Below are positions 1 through 11,777 of a stretch of DNA of 64,000 bases, piece after piece. The position numbers were made by a program, and so were the translations under genes. How positions within the stretch are numbered: position 1 is the first letter of the stretch; each line of letters begins with the position of its first letter. A model generated the notes under the pieces. It was not told where the DNA came from. It was given only the letters and a program-made list of their open reading frames with translations, and did not search any database. This DNA is from Ophiura sarsii (taxonomy: Eukaryota; Echinodermata; Ophiuroidea; Amphilepidida; Ophiuridae). Where the stretch lies: positions 29,407,570-29,471,569 of the forward strand of contig CM069459.1 of assembly GCA_035610835.1 (NCBI GenBank), read 5' to 3'.

Positions 1-318
1 AAAAGGTATACTTTTATATACATTTGAGTCATGGTTCAATAATTACAGCACTAACAAAATTCAACCAAAAACTTCCTTAAGTCCCCCCTTAAGACCAGTT
101 AATTTAACACCATGGAATGAATGTATATTGATATACATATTTTCTTACTGGTTTTAAAAAAGGGAAGTGATAGCTCATTAAATGAATGCATATACATTGT
201 GCAAGAACATAAACATCAACAAGTAAATGCTCCTGCAGCCCCCTCCCCACCACCACCATTCCCTAGTTGCCAAGAGATACACATGTGCGACAAAAGCTTC
301 ACAAAGTAAATTTTTAGG

Positions 319-500
319 AAGAAATCAACACATTCTTATGTTGATTCAACATCATATTTCAAAGTTGATTCAATGTTGAATTATGGTTACGTAGTTGAAA
401 TTTGGTTGGTTATTCAACCAAAATTCAACGTTGAAATCTATGGTTGGTCCAAACTTTCAAATACAATGTTAATTCAACGATTTTTCAACGTTGATACACC
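319..500. repeat. Degenerate repeats of ttcaacgttgaa-type motif
   Basis: Multiple overlapping variants of gttgattcaac, attcaacgttgaa and caaccaaaattcaac form a low-order, partly palindromic repeat. No coding signal. Confidence 0.55.
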
Positions 501-764
501 GTTGTTACAACGTCATTTTGCCCGCTGGGCAATGTCTAAAACCTTTTGTTCAGTTTCCATGCTGTTTTCAACACGTACCACTGAGAAACTGTAGCTTATG
601 ATTTTGTCTTGAGTTGCCATGTATTCTGTGTCCAAAACAATAGGAACACTTTCGTTGTGCAATTCTGTACAATTCCAATGGCCTGTTCGTGAACATAATG
701 GTTTTAACCATTTCCATGTTGTAATTAGAGCTTCAATTGCAACGCCCTCTTCACTATCGGCGGA

Positions 765-1950
765 GTGCACCAATGACGGGTAGCTGAAGAATAGCGCTAC
801 GTAACTGAGGCGTAACCCAAAATCTTGAGAGCGCCAATGCCGGGTAAGCTACTAGGCTAGTAACTGGCGGGTAATTTACGCTAAATGTTATACCTGACCG
901 GACCCAAGAGTAAGTTGGGGCATAACATTTTATGCCACAAGTCAGTCGATTCTAGCAGTAGCGTAAATTTGTTGTGAACATTGGAGGGGATGATTCGCTG
1001 ATGCTGAAAGACCAATTTCGCTTGCATGCCCAGGGGATGTATATTTGAAGTGGAATGTGACCCCTCATAAGCTGAAATATTTTATATTTTGAAAATCCAT
1101 TCATGCAATTTGGGGATTTTTTTAGTCAAAATTTAGATCAACTCCTTTTGCCCATTCAAACACTAATCGCACCGACTTTGGGTCATATTTTGACCAAAAT
1201 GTACTATTTGTCCAAGTATCTTAAATAATGACTAAATAAAAAAACTTATTGTTTTTATTAATTAAAACTGAAGTTTCAACATTATTGTGAGTAGAAGGGT
1301 ATAACTAGAAGAAAACAAATAAAAGTATATCGTGCAGTGCGTGGTCTGGGAATCGAACCGGGGTCCTGCGGTTTACAGGCGAAGGACAAGGTATCCATGC
1401 CACGGAAGTATGAGTGTAAAGAGGTGTGTTATATTAAATTGTATATAATTGTTTGCATCGGGTGCTTGTGTTTGTCATTAAAATTGTGCTTTTTGGTGCA
1501 ATATTTGTGTGTGCCCCTCGCCCAAAATATGTTTGTAATGTCTTGATAGTCCTTATTTTTGAAAAAGCGTTGAACAAATTCGAAATTTTTTGGCCAAAGA
1601 AATACCGTCATTTTTGTTCGGAACGCAAGCCGACTCAACGTGGTTATTTATGTTAATTATGTACACTCACCTATGACCTAGCGAGTGACGACACATTTTA
1701 AATATTACGGAGGACCACTCACGTCAGTATTTTACAGTAACCTATAGGTTAACACTTCGCATATGCGCCAATTAATTTTGTAAGGGGACGATGCTGATTA
1801 ATGTGGATATTTACCTCGCTAGTTACTATTCTGTTGTTATTCGCCAGTTGTGCTCTAAGAATTACATCGTTAGTAAGTTACGCTACAGTTACAGCATAAC
1901 TACTAGGGAGGTAGCTTACCTCCCTATTAAGTTACCCGTCATTGGTGCAC
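765..1950. mobile_element. TIR element, about 1.19 kb
   Basis: Inverted ends gtgcaccaatgacgggta (765-782) and its complement near 1933-1950. Subterminal copies of gtaact/agttac motifs occur inside both ends. No transposase ORF is visible, so this is a non-autonomous DNA element. It encloses a tRNA-like sequence at 1333-1405. Confidence 0.7.
1333..1405 (-). repeat. tRNA-derived sequence (pseudo-tRNA or SINE head)
   Basis: Minus strand has an A-box-like tggcatggatacc and a perfect B box ggttcgattcc with cgtgg/ccacg acceptor pairing. The T stem pairs poorly, so it is not a functional tRNA. Confidence 0.5.
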
Positions 1951-2239
1951 CTGGCCGATGTGATATAGGCGCAAGATATTGCAGTTTAAGAACTTGTCCA
2001 ACTTATCTTATGATGTCTTTAATATTTTGAGAAATATGCTTCTCACAAAATGTACCTTTTTGATCACTCGATTATAAATCAGACATAAAACAAATGCGTA
2101 TCAATCAAAAAACAAACACACACACAAATGATTTGGTAAAAATGACCCATGCACACTTTTGAATAAACAAAAGCTATAATATTTAATACGGAAGACAATA
2201 AACTCAAATCATATGCAATCTAACACTTTATTATCTTAA

Positions 2240-2500
2240 AAATGTTAATTGTTTTTGTAACATCAAAGAGCACCATAACCCTAACCCTGCCATATACCAC
2301 ATTATACCACGACTGGGCACGTTGGTACCACCCGGCGTTGAAGTTTTTCGATGAAAAAATGGACCCAGCCCAAATAGTTTGCGCAATATACTGCGCAAAC
2401 TATGCTTGGGAGCCGTGGTGTAGTGGAGAATTGTAAGTTCCACGTGCTGGAGGTCCCTGGATAAAATCCCGGGGGGATCGGGGGATATTTTGGTCGATTT
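2240..2500 (+). repeat. SINE-like dispersed repeat, copy 1
   Basis: Contains tggtgtagtgg (RNA polymerase III A-box-like) near 2415 and ggataaaatcccgg downstream. The stretch cacccggcgttgaagttttt...aaatgga recurs in inverted orientation at 22370-22450. Confidence 0.5.
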
Positions 2501-3460
2501 GGTAATGTTTCTTCACAGAGCAAAGTTTGCGAGATATTTCACGAATCAAAGTTATAATATTGGAAGATCTTGTCAATTTGATGACATTTATGAGTCGCAT
2601 CAGTCCTTTAGCCATTCGTTATGAATGTTACACCAGTACGATCGAAACGTGGTTGTTGTTGTTGTTGTTTTGTCATAATTTCAATATAATTTTGGTCACT
2701 TCACCTTTTTTCAAATATAATCTTAGGAGAATAAAGGAATTAGCAGGTATTGAACGTGATAGGAACCCGTCACCGTACATATCATGAGTACAATACAATT
2801 ATAATTATCACATTAATTATAGTTTCCTTCAATTTTGTAACATTCTTATGATCAATATTAATATATGTTTTCATATTTAATGTAATATGTACCCCATAAC
2901 CATAATAATAATACCAACATATAATATCATGTGTCGGTAACAATAATAATTGTTAGTCATTTATCATTTCCCTTTTGAAATTGTTAAAAATATACCATTT
3001 CAGCATTACTATGTTTGTATTTATATTTAACGTAATGTACCCCATAACCATATTAATACTACCAATATATAATAATTATTATGTCACGGTAACAATAATA
3101 ATTGTTAGTCATTTATCATTTTCCTTTCAAATTTGTCAAGAATGTTCCATTTCATTGTTATGTAGAGTGTTGTTTTACGACTATGATGCCACGTAGGGTT
3201 TTAATACATCATAGACAACGTAGACGGGCTCTCATAAGCACTATTTTCATAAGAACTTTTTTCAGCAGAGCCATTTTCAGTAGAGCCATCAGAAATGTCA
3301 TAGTTGTTCGGGGTCCATGGATATGTGGTTCCAAAACCATCCACGAACAACTGAAGGGAGATATAAATATTAAATTGGTTAGTAAATGTAATTTTCAAAG
3401 TCGCCACTGTGGCAGGCAGATAACATTACAATAATTAGTCAATGTATTTTCTAAAGCGCA

Positions 3461-3964
3461 ATAGACCATTTCAAATCCGAAAATATACGACCACCCGAAT
3501 GCTTCCGATTAGCCGAGTGATTTGACGCTCGGTTACATGACCTGTCAGCTCCTGACAGGTCATGGCCATGTGCCGGAGAAAAACAACGTGTTTTTCACCA
3601 GTCTGCCCGTGTGATAGATTGCGCTGGTGTTGGTGATAGATTGTATCCCTCACAAAGTTGATGTTGCGGCATTTCAGTTACAAAAACGAGTGAGATGAAA
3701 GAGATTTGGGGTAATATTTTCACTTTTTACCGTCTGCTCGATACATTTTGAATTTGTCCGTCAGCGCCTTTGTTGATAAAAAAACAAAATAGTCTCGTTC
3801 CACGTTTTACTTCTCATGTGTGCACGCGTGTATGTAAACATAGGCGGACAATCAACTAGGGCAATGCTGTGAATGCGATCAACTGTTGCGAAGAACGCGC
3901 AACGCACCTACTCCACGTGACCTGTTTTTCCGAAGATTTCCGATCTCAATTTGAAATGGTCTAT
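3461..3964. mobile_element. MITE with 16-bp TIRs
   Basis: Ends atagaccatttcaaat and atttgaaatggtctat. 504 bp, no ORF. Contains a 13-bp stem hairpin (catgacctgtcag / ctgacaggtcatg) at 3536-3564. Confidence 0.7.
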
Positions 3965-3967
3965 ACA

Positions 3968-4395
3968 AGAACAATTGCAGGGAGGTAACGTTACAAATGA
4001 ATAGTAAATGTAATTTACAAAGCAGTCTTCGAACAATTGCAGAGAAATAACATAATATTATACTATAATTGATAGTAAATGTAATTTACAAAGCAGTCTT
4101 CGAACAATTGCAGAGAAATAACATAATATTATACTATAATTGATAGTAAATGTAATTTACAAAGCAGTCTTCGAACAATTGCAGAGAAATAACATAATAT
4201 TATACTATAATTGATAGTAAATGTAATTTACAAAGCAGTCTTCGAACAATTGCAGAGAAATAACATAATATTATACTATAATTGATAGTAAATGTAATTT
4301 ACAAAGCAGTCTTCGAACAATTGCAGAGAAATAACATAATATTATACTATTGATAGTAAATTAATTTTCCCAAGCAATCCACGAACAATTGCAGG
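3968..4395. repeat. 71-bp satellite, about 5-6 copies
   Basis: The unit starts agtaaatgtaatttacaaag and recurs at 4003, 4074, 4145, 4216 and 4287, almost identical; the edge copies are diverged. Lies downstream of the gene's poly(A) signal. Confidence 0.92.
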
Positions 4396-4737
4396 AAGAC
4401 AACATTAAAAATGGTAAGTAGTTATTTGTTTCGCAATGTTTGCAATTCTTATATAGTGGGTGTGGTTTGAGATGTCAGCAGGCAATTTGATTGGTTTTTG
4501 GCTGTTTTTCAGCCGACACGCCCATACATTATGAGACAATGGTGTATAGTTTGGGGCGGGGTTTAATTCATTCGAAAAAATAATACCTTCAGCGCGTATG
4601 ATCAACGCGTCTTCGCGTTAGCGTGCCCTACACAAAGTCGCCACCGTATGCGTTGCGGCGACCATACACAACTCCAAATATGGTACAGCCTATACATTAT
4701 AAGACCATCGTCTATAGCAAAACAGCTAAGAACTATG

Positions 4738-4743
4738 TTTTAT
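4738..4743 (-). terminator. Poly(A) signal AATAAA
   Basis: The minus strand reads AATAAA about 95 bases downstream of the TAA stop at 4838-4840. The spacing suits a short 3' UTR that would end near 4715-4725. The hexamer is common by chance in AT-rich DNA, so position supports it more than sequence does. Confidence 0.5.
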
Positions 4744-4837
4744 TCTCTAAATATAAACAAAATTCGCTTACATGACTCCATGCGATTACTTGAATCGCTC
4801 TACTGTATGGTTTAGTAGAGCCTAAACACCGAGTTAG

Positions 4838-4888
4838 TTAAAAGTGTTGCTTTGTTTTCAACGGCAAAAGGGGATCTCCGGGGGTCAC
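4838..4888 (-). CDS. Last coding exon: end of cytoplasmic tail
   Basis: After the acceptor TTTCTATAG the exon reads VTPGDPLLPLKTKQHF and then TAA. It is phase 0, matching the phase-0 end of the membrane exon 83 bases upstream, so the intron is very short. The tail end is Pro-, Leu- and Lys-rich with no recognised domain. The exon is short, so it rests on frame, phase and splice-site agreement rather than homology. An alternative terminal exon further downstream cannot be excluded. Confidence 0.6.
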   Translation of the reverse strand: MTPGDPLLPLKTKQHF

Positions 4889-4971
4889 CTATAGAAAGTT
4901 TCCACCTCAGAACAATATTTTTTACCAAAAACCCCTCATATATATATAGTATTTGTATTATATATACTTAC

Positions 4972-5168
4972 ATGCGTGTCCACGATTTCATAACGGAACG
5001 GCATGACTTCGTATATCTTGTGCTGTATTGGAATAGGTCTTCTGCCGGGTATCAATGGTGTGCGACAGCTGCAACAGCAACAGCAGCATACAGCGGCTAA
5101 TATAGTCAATAGTGTACTGGCAGCAATAATGGGTAATGCAACTTGCATCATGGGAGAAATCTGGGGAC
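4972..5168 (-). CDS. Transmembrane exon with Cys cluster and Tyr-containing cytoplasmic segment
   Basis: The acceptor TATTTCCAG opens a phase-1 exon and the donor is GTAAGTAT (phase 0). It encodes a short linker (PQISPMMQ), a hydrophobic helix of about 18 residues (VALPIIAASTLLTILAAV), then six Cys, Ser, Cys and Arg at the inner face. The Cys run is a likely S-palmitoylation site and comes from a CAG/TGC-type triplet tract near 5070-5095. About 30 cytoplasmic residues follow, including basic GRR, then YEVM (a YxxM motif of the kind bound by the PI3K p85 SH2 domain) and YEIV. Helix orientation (type I) follows from the extracellular modules upstream. Signalling function is inferred. Confidence 0.8.
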
Positions 5169-5357
5169 CTGGAAATACAAAGATAATATCATTTAAATAA
5201 GATTAATTTTCTTTAAAAAAATCTCCAATAAGTCAAAGCATCACAGTTGCCGGTAGAGGAGTTCGGCACTAGTACTGCGCGCGCTAAGTAATGATCGTGT
5301 AGGGTAAGATTTAATGGCGCCTAACAGTCCGAACAATCGGATCGCTGGTTGGTGGTG

Positions 5358-5401
5358 TGTAGCGACGCAAAAACGTATCAACAAACGTTTTGCGTCGCTA
5401 C
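5358..5401. repeat. Hairpin gtagcgacgcaaaa / ttttgcgtcgctac
   Basis: Near-perfect inverted repeat with a short loop. The same gacgcaaaacgtatcaac motif bounds the element at 25556-26027. Confidence 0.7.
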
Positions 5402-5987
5402 AGTCGTGCTATTCTACTTAACCAATCGAAAAAGCATTTCCGCGCCAGTTATAACCAAAAATGCTGAAATCTTCTTTTCAGCTGAAGGTATATCAATCAT
5501 AAATGCTAAAAAGATTGGCACAACATATATGCGGTTAACTCTCTTCTTGAAGCTGGCCCGAGGGTCAATTCGTAGTAGGAGGAAAAGCATTCCATTTGAA
5601 TTTAGCGGGCCACATTTTTCGTCGATGGACAACCAACTACTCCTTCACTTTATACCCACCCATTGCACCACTTCTTAATGACCATCTAAAAACAAACGGT
5701 GTGAGACCATTTAACTTTTCCTCATTAAAATTGCGATTTTGGTGTCAGAAGAAAAGGTAGTAAATTACCTCCAAGAATAGTAAATTACCTCCAAGAATAG
5801 TAAGTACCACGTGAAAGGAAATGGCTGAAATCGAGTCACCTTCCTTGAAGTTTGTGTTGTCATTTGGTACACGTGACGTGTATAAGTGGCCATAGTAAAA
5901 ACGAAACGTATAAGTTAATACGTCTAACATGTCTAAGGTAATAATAAATGCAGATATTAAAGAAGAAAAAAATGCTAGACTCCTTAC

Positions 5988-6095
5988 TGATGGCGGTCCT
6001 GGAAAAATCGCAAGCATCTCCGATGCCATCGTTATCATCATCTGCCTGATCAGGGTTTCGTATACGTGCACAGTTATCCTCGGTATCCAATATCC
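5988..6095 (-). CDS. TSP3 repeat exon T6 (last, membrane-proximal)
   Basis: Encodes one thrombospondin type 3 repeat with the landmarks EDNC, NPDQ, DDDNDGIGDAC and then a short non-repeat end (DFSRTAI). The Asp-rich loops are the calcium-binding positions of the family. Phase 1 at both ends; acceptor GATTTTCAG, donor GTAAGGAG. It joins directly in frame to the transmembrane exon, so the thrombospondin C-terminal lectin-like domain that normally follows TSP3 repeats is absent here. Confidence 0.88.
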
Positions 6096-6264
6096 CTGAA
6101 AATCAAACATGACCAGATTAAACAGTATAATTTTACCAATATCCCGGATGGGTGGGCGAAACTTATTTTTGGGTAGGGTGTTTAATCCAGTTTCTCAAAA
6201 ACGGGGGCTTCGGAGCGGTTATTTGACAAAAATGGGTTCTTAAGAACTGTTTTTTCCCCCCAAA

Positions 6265-6926
6265 AGTAGGGGCTTAATGGGGCTATGCACCTTCAGGTAC
6301 AGCCTCCGTAAAACTGCCGTAACTTCTTCATTATTCATTTAATCTATATAAAAGTATACATTTTTTTGCAGAAAAGGGTCCAATGAATCCAACCATGATC
6401 ATGAAATTGACCATTTTGGGAGAAAATTATAAAAAACACGTTTTTTGACCCATTTTAGGTTCTGCAAAGATAACTCAAAATAGGCCTATATTTTGTCAAA
6501 TTTTGTCATACTAGTTTTATTATATTCCTCATACAATTCCGAATCGGGTTGTTGTTGTTGAAAATCTTTATTATTTTTTGAATTATCGTCCAAACAGTGC
6601 CAAAAAATGTTTTTTGCTTTTTGGTCTATAATTAAAAAAATAATAAAGATTTAAAAAAAACCACCCGATTCCTAGGGAATTGTATGAGGAATATAATAAA
6701 ACTAGTATGACAAAATTTGACAAAATATATTTTGAGTTATCTTTGCAGAACCTAAAATGGGTCAACAAACCTGTTTTTTATAATTTTCTCAAAAATGGTC
6801 AATTTCATGATTATGGTTGGATTCATTGAACCCTTTCCTGCAAAAAAATGTATACTTTTATCTAGATTAAATGAATGATGAAGAAGTTACGGCAGTTTTA
6901 CGGAGTCTATACCGAAGGTGCACATC
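6265..6926. mobile_element. Foldback element with arms of about 280 bp
   Basis: 6285-6570 is complementary to 6645-6926 (for example aactgccgtaacttcttcat and its complement near 6880). Only a short central loop of about 70 bases separates the arms. Lies in the T5-T6 intron. No ORF. Confidence 0.88.
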
Positions 6927-7443
6927 CCCCTTAAGAACTGACCTTTCACAAACTTGGTCCAGTAAGAACGCCGATTTATCGAAACATCAGTGGGGGTGGG
7001 GTTAGACGAAAACATTTAGGGTTTGGAATTAAAATGTTCGCGATTTTTGAAAAATCAAGGATAGTGTAGTGATAGGGACTAGCTTATGCGCGTAGACAGG
7101 AACTTGACCGCATCACCGCCCGGTGAGCACCCCACATCAGCCCACGTTGCCTATCTTAATAAAGACTATTACCAAGAAGCTTTGACATAATATGTGAGTG
7201 AAACCTTGTCTTCATTGTGTGCCTTAGCGGTTGAGAAGTTTGCCTCCGGGTGCCTTAGGATACTATAGATAGAGGGGAAACTCTCGCAAAATATGCCTTT
7301 AAGGTATTCATTTTACGCAAAAGAAAATATTCGGCCTATGCATATATGACGCAGCGCATTATTGAAAAACGGTGCCCTCCTTTTCAAGGAGTTTTTCAAT
7401 CCAGTTTACATGTGTATATCTGTTATATGCCCTCTATTCTTAC

Positions 7444-7563
7444 CATCATTATCATCATCATCATCACACACATTCCCTATACGATCTTCATCAGTATCAA
7501 GCTGATCCTTATTGGTATGTAATCGACAGTTGTCTTTTATACCATCCATATCGTCCATGACAC
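7444..7563 (-). CDS. TSP3 repeat exon T5
   Basis: A 40-residue repeat, the longest of the six, starting VMDDMDGIKDNC and ending CDDDDDNDG. The second half has DTDEDRIGNVC, where the usual GDAC is GNVC, so this loop is diverged. Acceptor TTTTGCAG, donor GTAAGAAT, phase 1-1. The intron to T4 is 4.2 kb and holds the 33-bp satellite, several MITEs and the assembly gap, so another TSP3 exon could be hidden in the gap. Confidence 0.87.
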
Positions 7564-7627
7564 CTGCAAAATATAAAAGCATTTTAGGAAGCACTGCAGA
7601 ACTAGTCATAATGGGTCGTACGTGTAA

Positions 7628-8213
7628 CTGACTAGTACATAAGACTTATACGGTAGTCAACTGACTAGTATATAAGACTTATACGGTAGTCAACTGACTA
7701 GTACATAATACTTATACGGTAGTCAACTGACTAGTACATAAGACTTATACGGTAGTCAACTGACTTGTACATAAGACTTATACGGTAGTCAACTGACTAG
7801 TACATAAGACTTATACGGTTGTCAACTGACTAGTACATAAGACTTATACGGTAGTCAACTGACTAGTACATAAGACTTATACGGTAGTCAACTGACTTGT
7901 ACATAAGACTTATACGGTAGTCAACTGACTAGTACATAAGACTTATACGGTAGTCAACTGACTTGTATATAAGACTTATACGGTAGTCAACTGAATTGTA
8001 CATAAGACTTATACGGTAGTCAACTGACTAGTACATACAACTTATACGGTAGTCAACTGACTTGTACATAAGACTTATACGGTAGTCAACTGACTTGTAC
8101 ATAAGACTTATACGGTAGTCAACTGACTAGTACATAAGACTTATACGGTAGTTAACTGACTAGTACATAAGACTTATACGGTAGTCAACTGACTTGTACA
8201 TAAGACTTATACG
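7628..8213. repeat. 33-bp satellite, about 17.8 copies
   Basis: The unit is ctgactagtacataagact plus tatacggtagtcaa. Variants (actagt vs acttgt) alternate between copies, and the array ends abruptly at both sides. In the T4-T5 intron. Confidence 0.95.
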
Positions 8214-8304
8214 TCACCAACGTAATATTCTGTATCATCATACGTGCCAGCAACCTTAAATTTTAACTGAAACTACGAACTATCCACGTGGCTATTGGTT
8301 TTAC

Positions 8305-8707
8305 CCAGTGGCGTAACCAGCGGGGGCAGGGGGATCAAACTTTGTTACAAACAAAGTATACACCAAATCCCCCCCCCCCCCCCCCCCCCCAATAATGACA
8401 TCGTGTCGGTTGAGATTGGCACTGTCGGTTCATTTGACGAAAGGAATCATGGAATTATGATGGTCAAAAGTACACAAATGAAAAATGTTCGCGAGCTACG
8501 CGCGCATATGTCTTCCCAAAATGAAATATTCTTTGGTACAAGCTTGTTTTAGAGCCAAGATGTAGCTCAATTGTCCAAAAAATAGCTGTAAAGTCGAAAA
8601 TTTTCGCGCGCTACGCGTCTCTTGACTCAAAAAATCTTAGGAGCCCCCCATTTCAAGTCACTGCCCCTTCTTGCCCCCCAAATGAAAAAGTCTAGTTACG
8701 CCACTGG
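8305..8707. mobile_element. MITE with ccagtggcgtaac TIRs
   Basis: Ends ccagtggcgtaac and gttacgccactgg bound a 403-bp element with a long C run near 8370-8390. The CAGTGGCG-type end is seen in hAT-like non-autonomous elements; flanking ggttttac / gttttcta is an imperfect possible 8-bp TSD. Confidence 0.7.
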
Positions 8708-8869
8708 TTTTCTATCTTTTAAGATCATTACTTTATACAATCAAATTAATTATGCGCTTGTTTTTTGAAAAATAACAATAAAGCTAGTATAATTGAGTAA
8801 TACTTTTACATTAAAGTTTGCATTAATTTCTATATCACTTCGATTTCAAAAGAAATTGCAAAGGGTGTA

Positions 8870-8955
8870 GTTGAGAATTGATCCACCAACCTCGTGATAC
8901 TGAAGTTGACGCTTTACCGGGCGCTTTACCAATTGAGCAATTCGTCTGTCCATGA
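8870..8955 (-). repeat. tRNA-derived sequence
   Basis: Minus strand reads ttgctcaattggtaaagcgcc (A-box region) followed 35 bases later by a degraded B box. Probably a decayed SINE or pseudo-tRNA. Confidence 0.4.
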
Positions 8956-9354
8956 AATTATTTAGATAGTATTAATACAACTTTATAGTATTGAATATCG
9001 AATACACTAAACTCATTCATGCTAATTTCTCTAGATCAAAAGAGGGCGCTCATACCTTTTTATCTATTTTCAGCTTATCAACTATTAGTCAACGTGGGCT
9101 TATAGATGAAGTTTAACGGTATACAATTAAAGCTATCCCTGAAAGATAGGCTACCCATCAACACCAACGATTTATTAGCGTTATCATGAAAATCAATATT
9201 ATCAGTGTCGTTGTTTTAGAATGAATGATCTTTGGCATCTTGTAAACTTAAAATATGGTTAGAGAAACTTAATTACATTGGTTGAATTTCGTTTCTTTAA
9301 TTTTTTGGTTATTGGTTGTTGCTAATCTTTTGGGACGGTCTGTAGTAAGATCAA

Positions 9355-9810
9355 ATATGTGATGCGATCTGTGAAAACCCGCCACATGGTGGCATTTTTC
9401 GTATTGGAGATATGTATATCATAAGAAAGCTAAAACTGTGCTGATTACAGAACTGTTTCGATCTTTTTTCTACGATCACTACAAAAAAAGTTATGAGTGA
9501 ATGATGATTGATAGTGATGTCATCAAAAGCTACAAAACAAGAAATCATTAAAACAGGCCAAAAAGATACATAATTCAATATAATAACATTATAAGGTTAA
9601 TAATTAAAGTGACTTAAGTAAGTTTTTGACGGTGAAATTTCATGAAACATTATGATACAAAGTATTGGAAACTAATTTTCTTTAAAAAAATCTAAAAAAA
9701 TGAAAACAGTTTTTTATTTTTTTTATTTATTTATTTATTTTTTATTTACCCATAATCCCTAGTTCACATTTTGCGACATCCGACGGGTTTTCACAGATCG
9801 CATCACATAT
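9355..9810. mobile_element. MITE with perfect 27-bp TIRs
   Basis: 9355-9381 (atatgtgatgcgatctgtga...) and 9784-9810 are exact complements. 456 bp, AT-rich, no ORF. Confidence 0.88.
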
Positions 9811-10696
9811 ATGTTCTTGAAAAGGTATGTGCTAAAATACGTTTTACTTTTGTTTATGATTTATTGTCTTAGTAGATTTTAAACAATATTTCTTCATCAT
9901 ATTGCATAGGGTTAGGAATGTAAAGGAGGATGGTTAGCATCCACTGTGAATCATTTATCGAGGGTTGAGCGTCAGAAGGCCTTAACTTAAGAAATGCTAT
10001 TTTGAGATAATCAACTTTCAAATATTTGGGACTCATTACAATACACTGTAGCACCCAACTTATAACTCTAATTTTATTCAAATTAAGAGTGTTTATGAGT
10101 TATCTCTTTATGGTTCTGAAAATCTAGGTTATATGGATTACTTTTGTACCAAACTATCAATTTGCCCAAAAATTGAGTTACGGCTTGCTGGTGCCCAACC
10201 CTCGTTATATAGTGCGCCTTGGCCGTGTCGTAACTTTGTAAAGTCCATTGGAATGGCTTACAAAACTTGACACCGTTTGCATTGGTCAATCGATTTATGT
10301 CATTTTTCAGTGGAGGGACTGAAAATTAGATGCGCTTTTTACTACATAATGTATATGTAGGATATTATAAAATACTTCTCTGTATTTTTGGAAGTTCTAA
10401 ATTTGGATATGCTTGTTACGTGTCGCAAGCTATTATGATCAAAATGTTATAAACGATAGCGGATTTAATATGACATCCAGTACAGTTTTTAATTTTAATT
10501 ATGTAAATGCTCGTTGATGTATAATACAATGAAGTTTTACTATTTGCTTTTGTAAAAATAAAATAAATGCGATTTTTTTTTTAAATTTTTTTTAAATTTT
10601 TTTTATTTATTTTTTTATTATTTTTATTAATGCTTTCTTTATCGAGGGTAATATGCTTCAGTGACTTGCACTGCTTTCCAAGCAGGCCCTCATTTC

Positions 10697-10796
10697 NNNN
10701 NNNNNNNNNNNNNNNNNNNNNNNNNNNNNNNNNNNNNNNNNNNNNNNNNNNNNNNNNNNNNNNNNNNNNNNNNNNNNNNNNNNNNNNNNNNNNNNN
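10697..10796. other. Assembly gap (100 N)
   Basis: Exactly 100 N bases, so true size is unknown. It lies in the T4-T5 intron after an AT-only low-complexity tract (10570-10630). An exon could be hidden here. Confidence 1.
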
Positions 10797-10905
10797 GGAT
10801 AAACCTGTCTTTGCCACGTCTATGTAATAACCTTCGAATATACTGAATCATCGATTACACACATTACCTTAATTTGATTGGTAGTATCCTACCATCTTCG
10901 CTTAC

Positions 10906-11587
10906 TAAACTGCGCCAATAAAGTATCGAAACACTTACAAATGGTCAGATTTATCAGAACCTGAATTAGTATGCAAAAAAATAATTAAATAATTCGATTC
11001 ACAGTTATCTTCTGCGCATTTTGACACCTCTTTTGTTGCGCTATGATGTTGTTTGGCGGATTTATGGGCACTTGAGTGGCTTAAAGTCGAATTCTAAAGT
11101 TGCAAAAGCCCCTATTCCAGCAACGAATAAGATTATCATTATTTTTGCCCGCCTTTTTTAAATGATGTGTATGTCGCGTGTTGGATAAATCGATTGCAAT
11201 GAATATCAGCATTAATTGTCAATAACAAAACAAAAGGGTCAGAGATGGGAGGCATAAATCAATAATTAATCAATCATTAATTGTCATGGTTAAGTAAACA
11301 GAACAAATTGGTGTATTTTGTCTTAATTTTGTCTGTGTGTGATGCTTTGTGCGAGTTCCTTTCTGGAATTGGGGTGAATAGGAGCTTTTGCAACTTTATA
11401 ATTCGACTTTAAGCCACTCAAGTGCCCATAAATCCGCCAAACAACATCATAGCGCAACAAAAGAGGTGTCAAAATGCGCAGAAGATAACTGTGAATCGAA
11501 TTATTTAATTATTTTTTTGCATACTAATTCAGGTTCCGATAAATCTGACCATTTGTAAGTGTTTCGATACTTTATTGGCGCAGTTTA
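10906..11587. mobile_element. Foldback element with arms of about 210 bp
   Basis: 10906-11118 is nearly the exact complement of 11370-11587 (taaactgcgccaataaagta ... tactttattggcgcagttta). 682 bp in total, with a 250-bp unique centre and no ORF. Very young by arm identity. Confidence 0.92.
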
Positions 11588-11777
11588 TATTGTTGTCTGG
11601 ACTAATGCATGGTCAGAATATTGGATAGGGTTGGATAGGATATTTTTTCTTTAAATGAGGTGTCAAGGAGAAGAGGCATGGTTGAATAATAAGGTTGGAA
11701 TATGTTAGAAAGCTTATTATGACATCCCGATGTATTATCATGGCTGTCATAATTTGAAGACCACTGAATCAACTCAC

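Noticed and set aside
1333..1405. Functional tRNA gene
   Set aside because: Boxes A and B are present, but the T stem and acceptor pair poorly and it sits inside a TIR element.
7628..8213. Regular 33-bp repeats as a CRISPR-like array
   Set aside because: There are no unique spacers; the units are contiguous, and the genome is animal.
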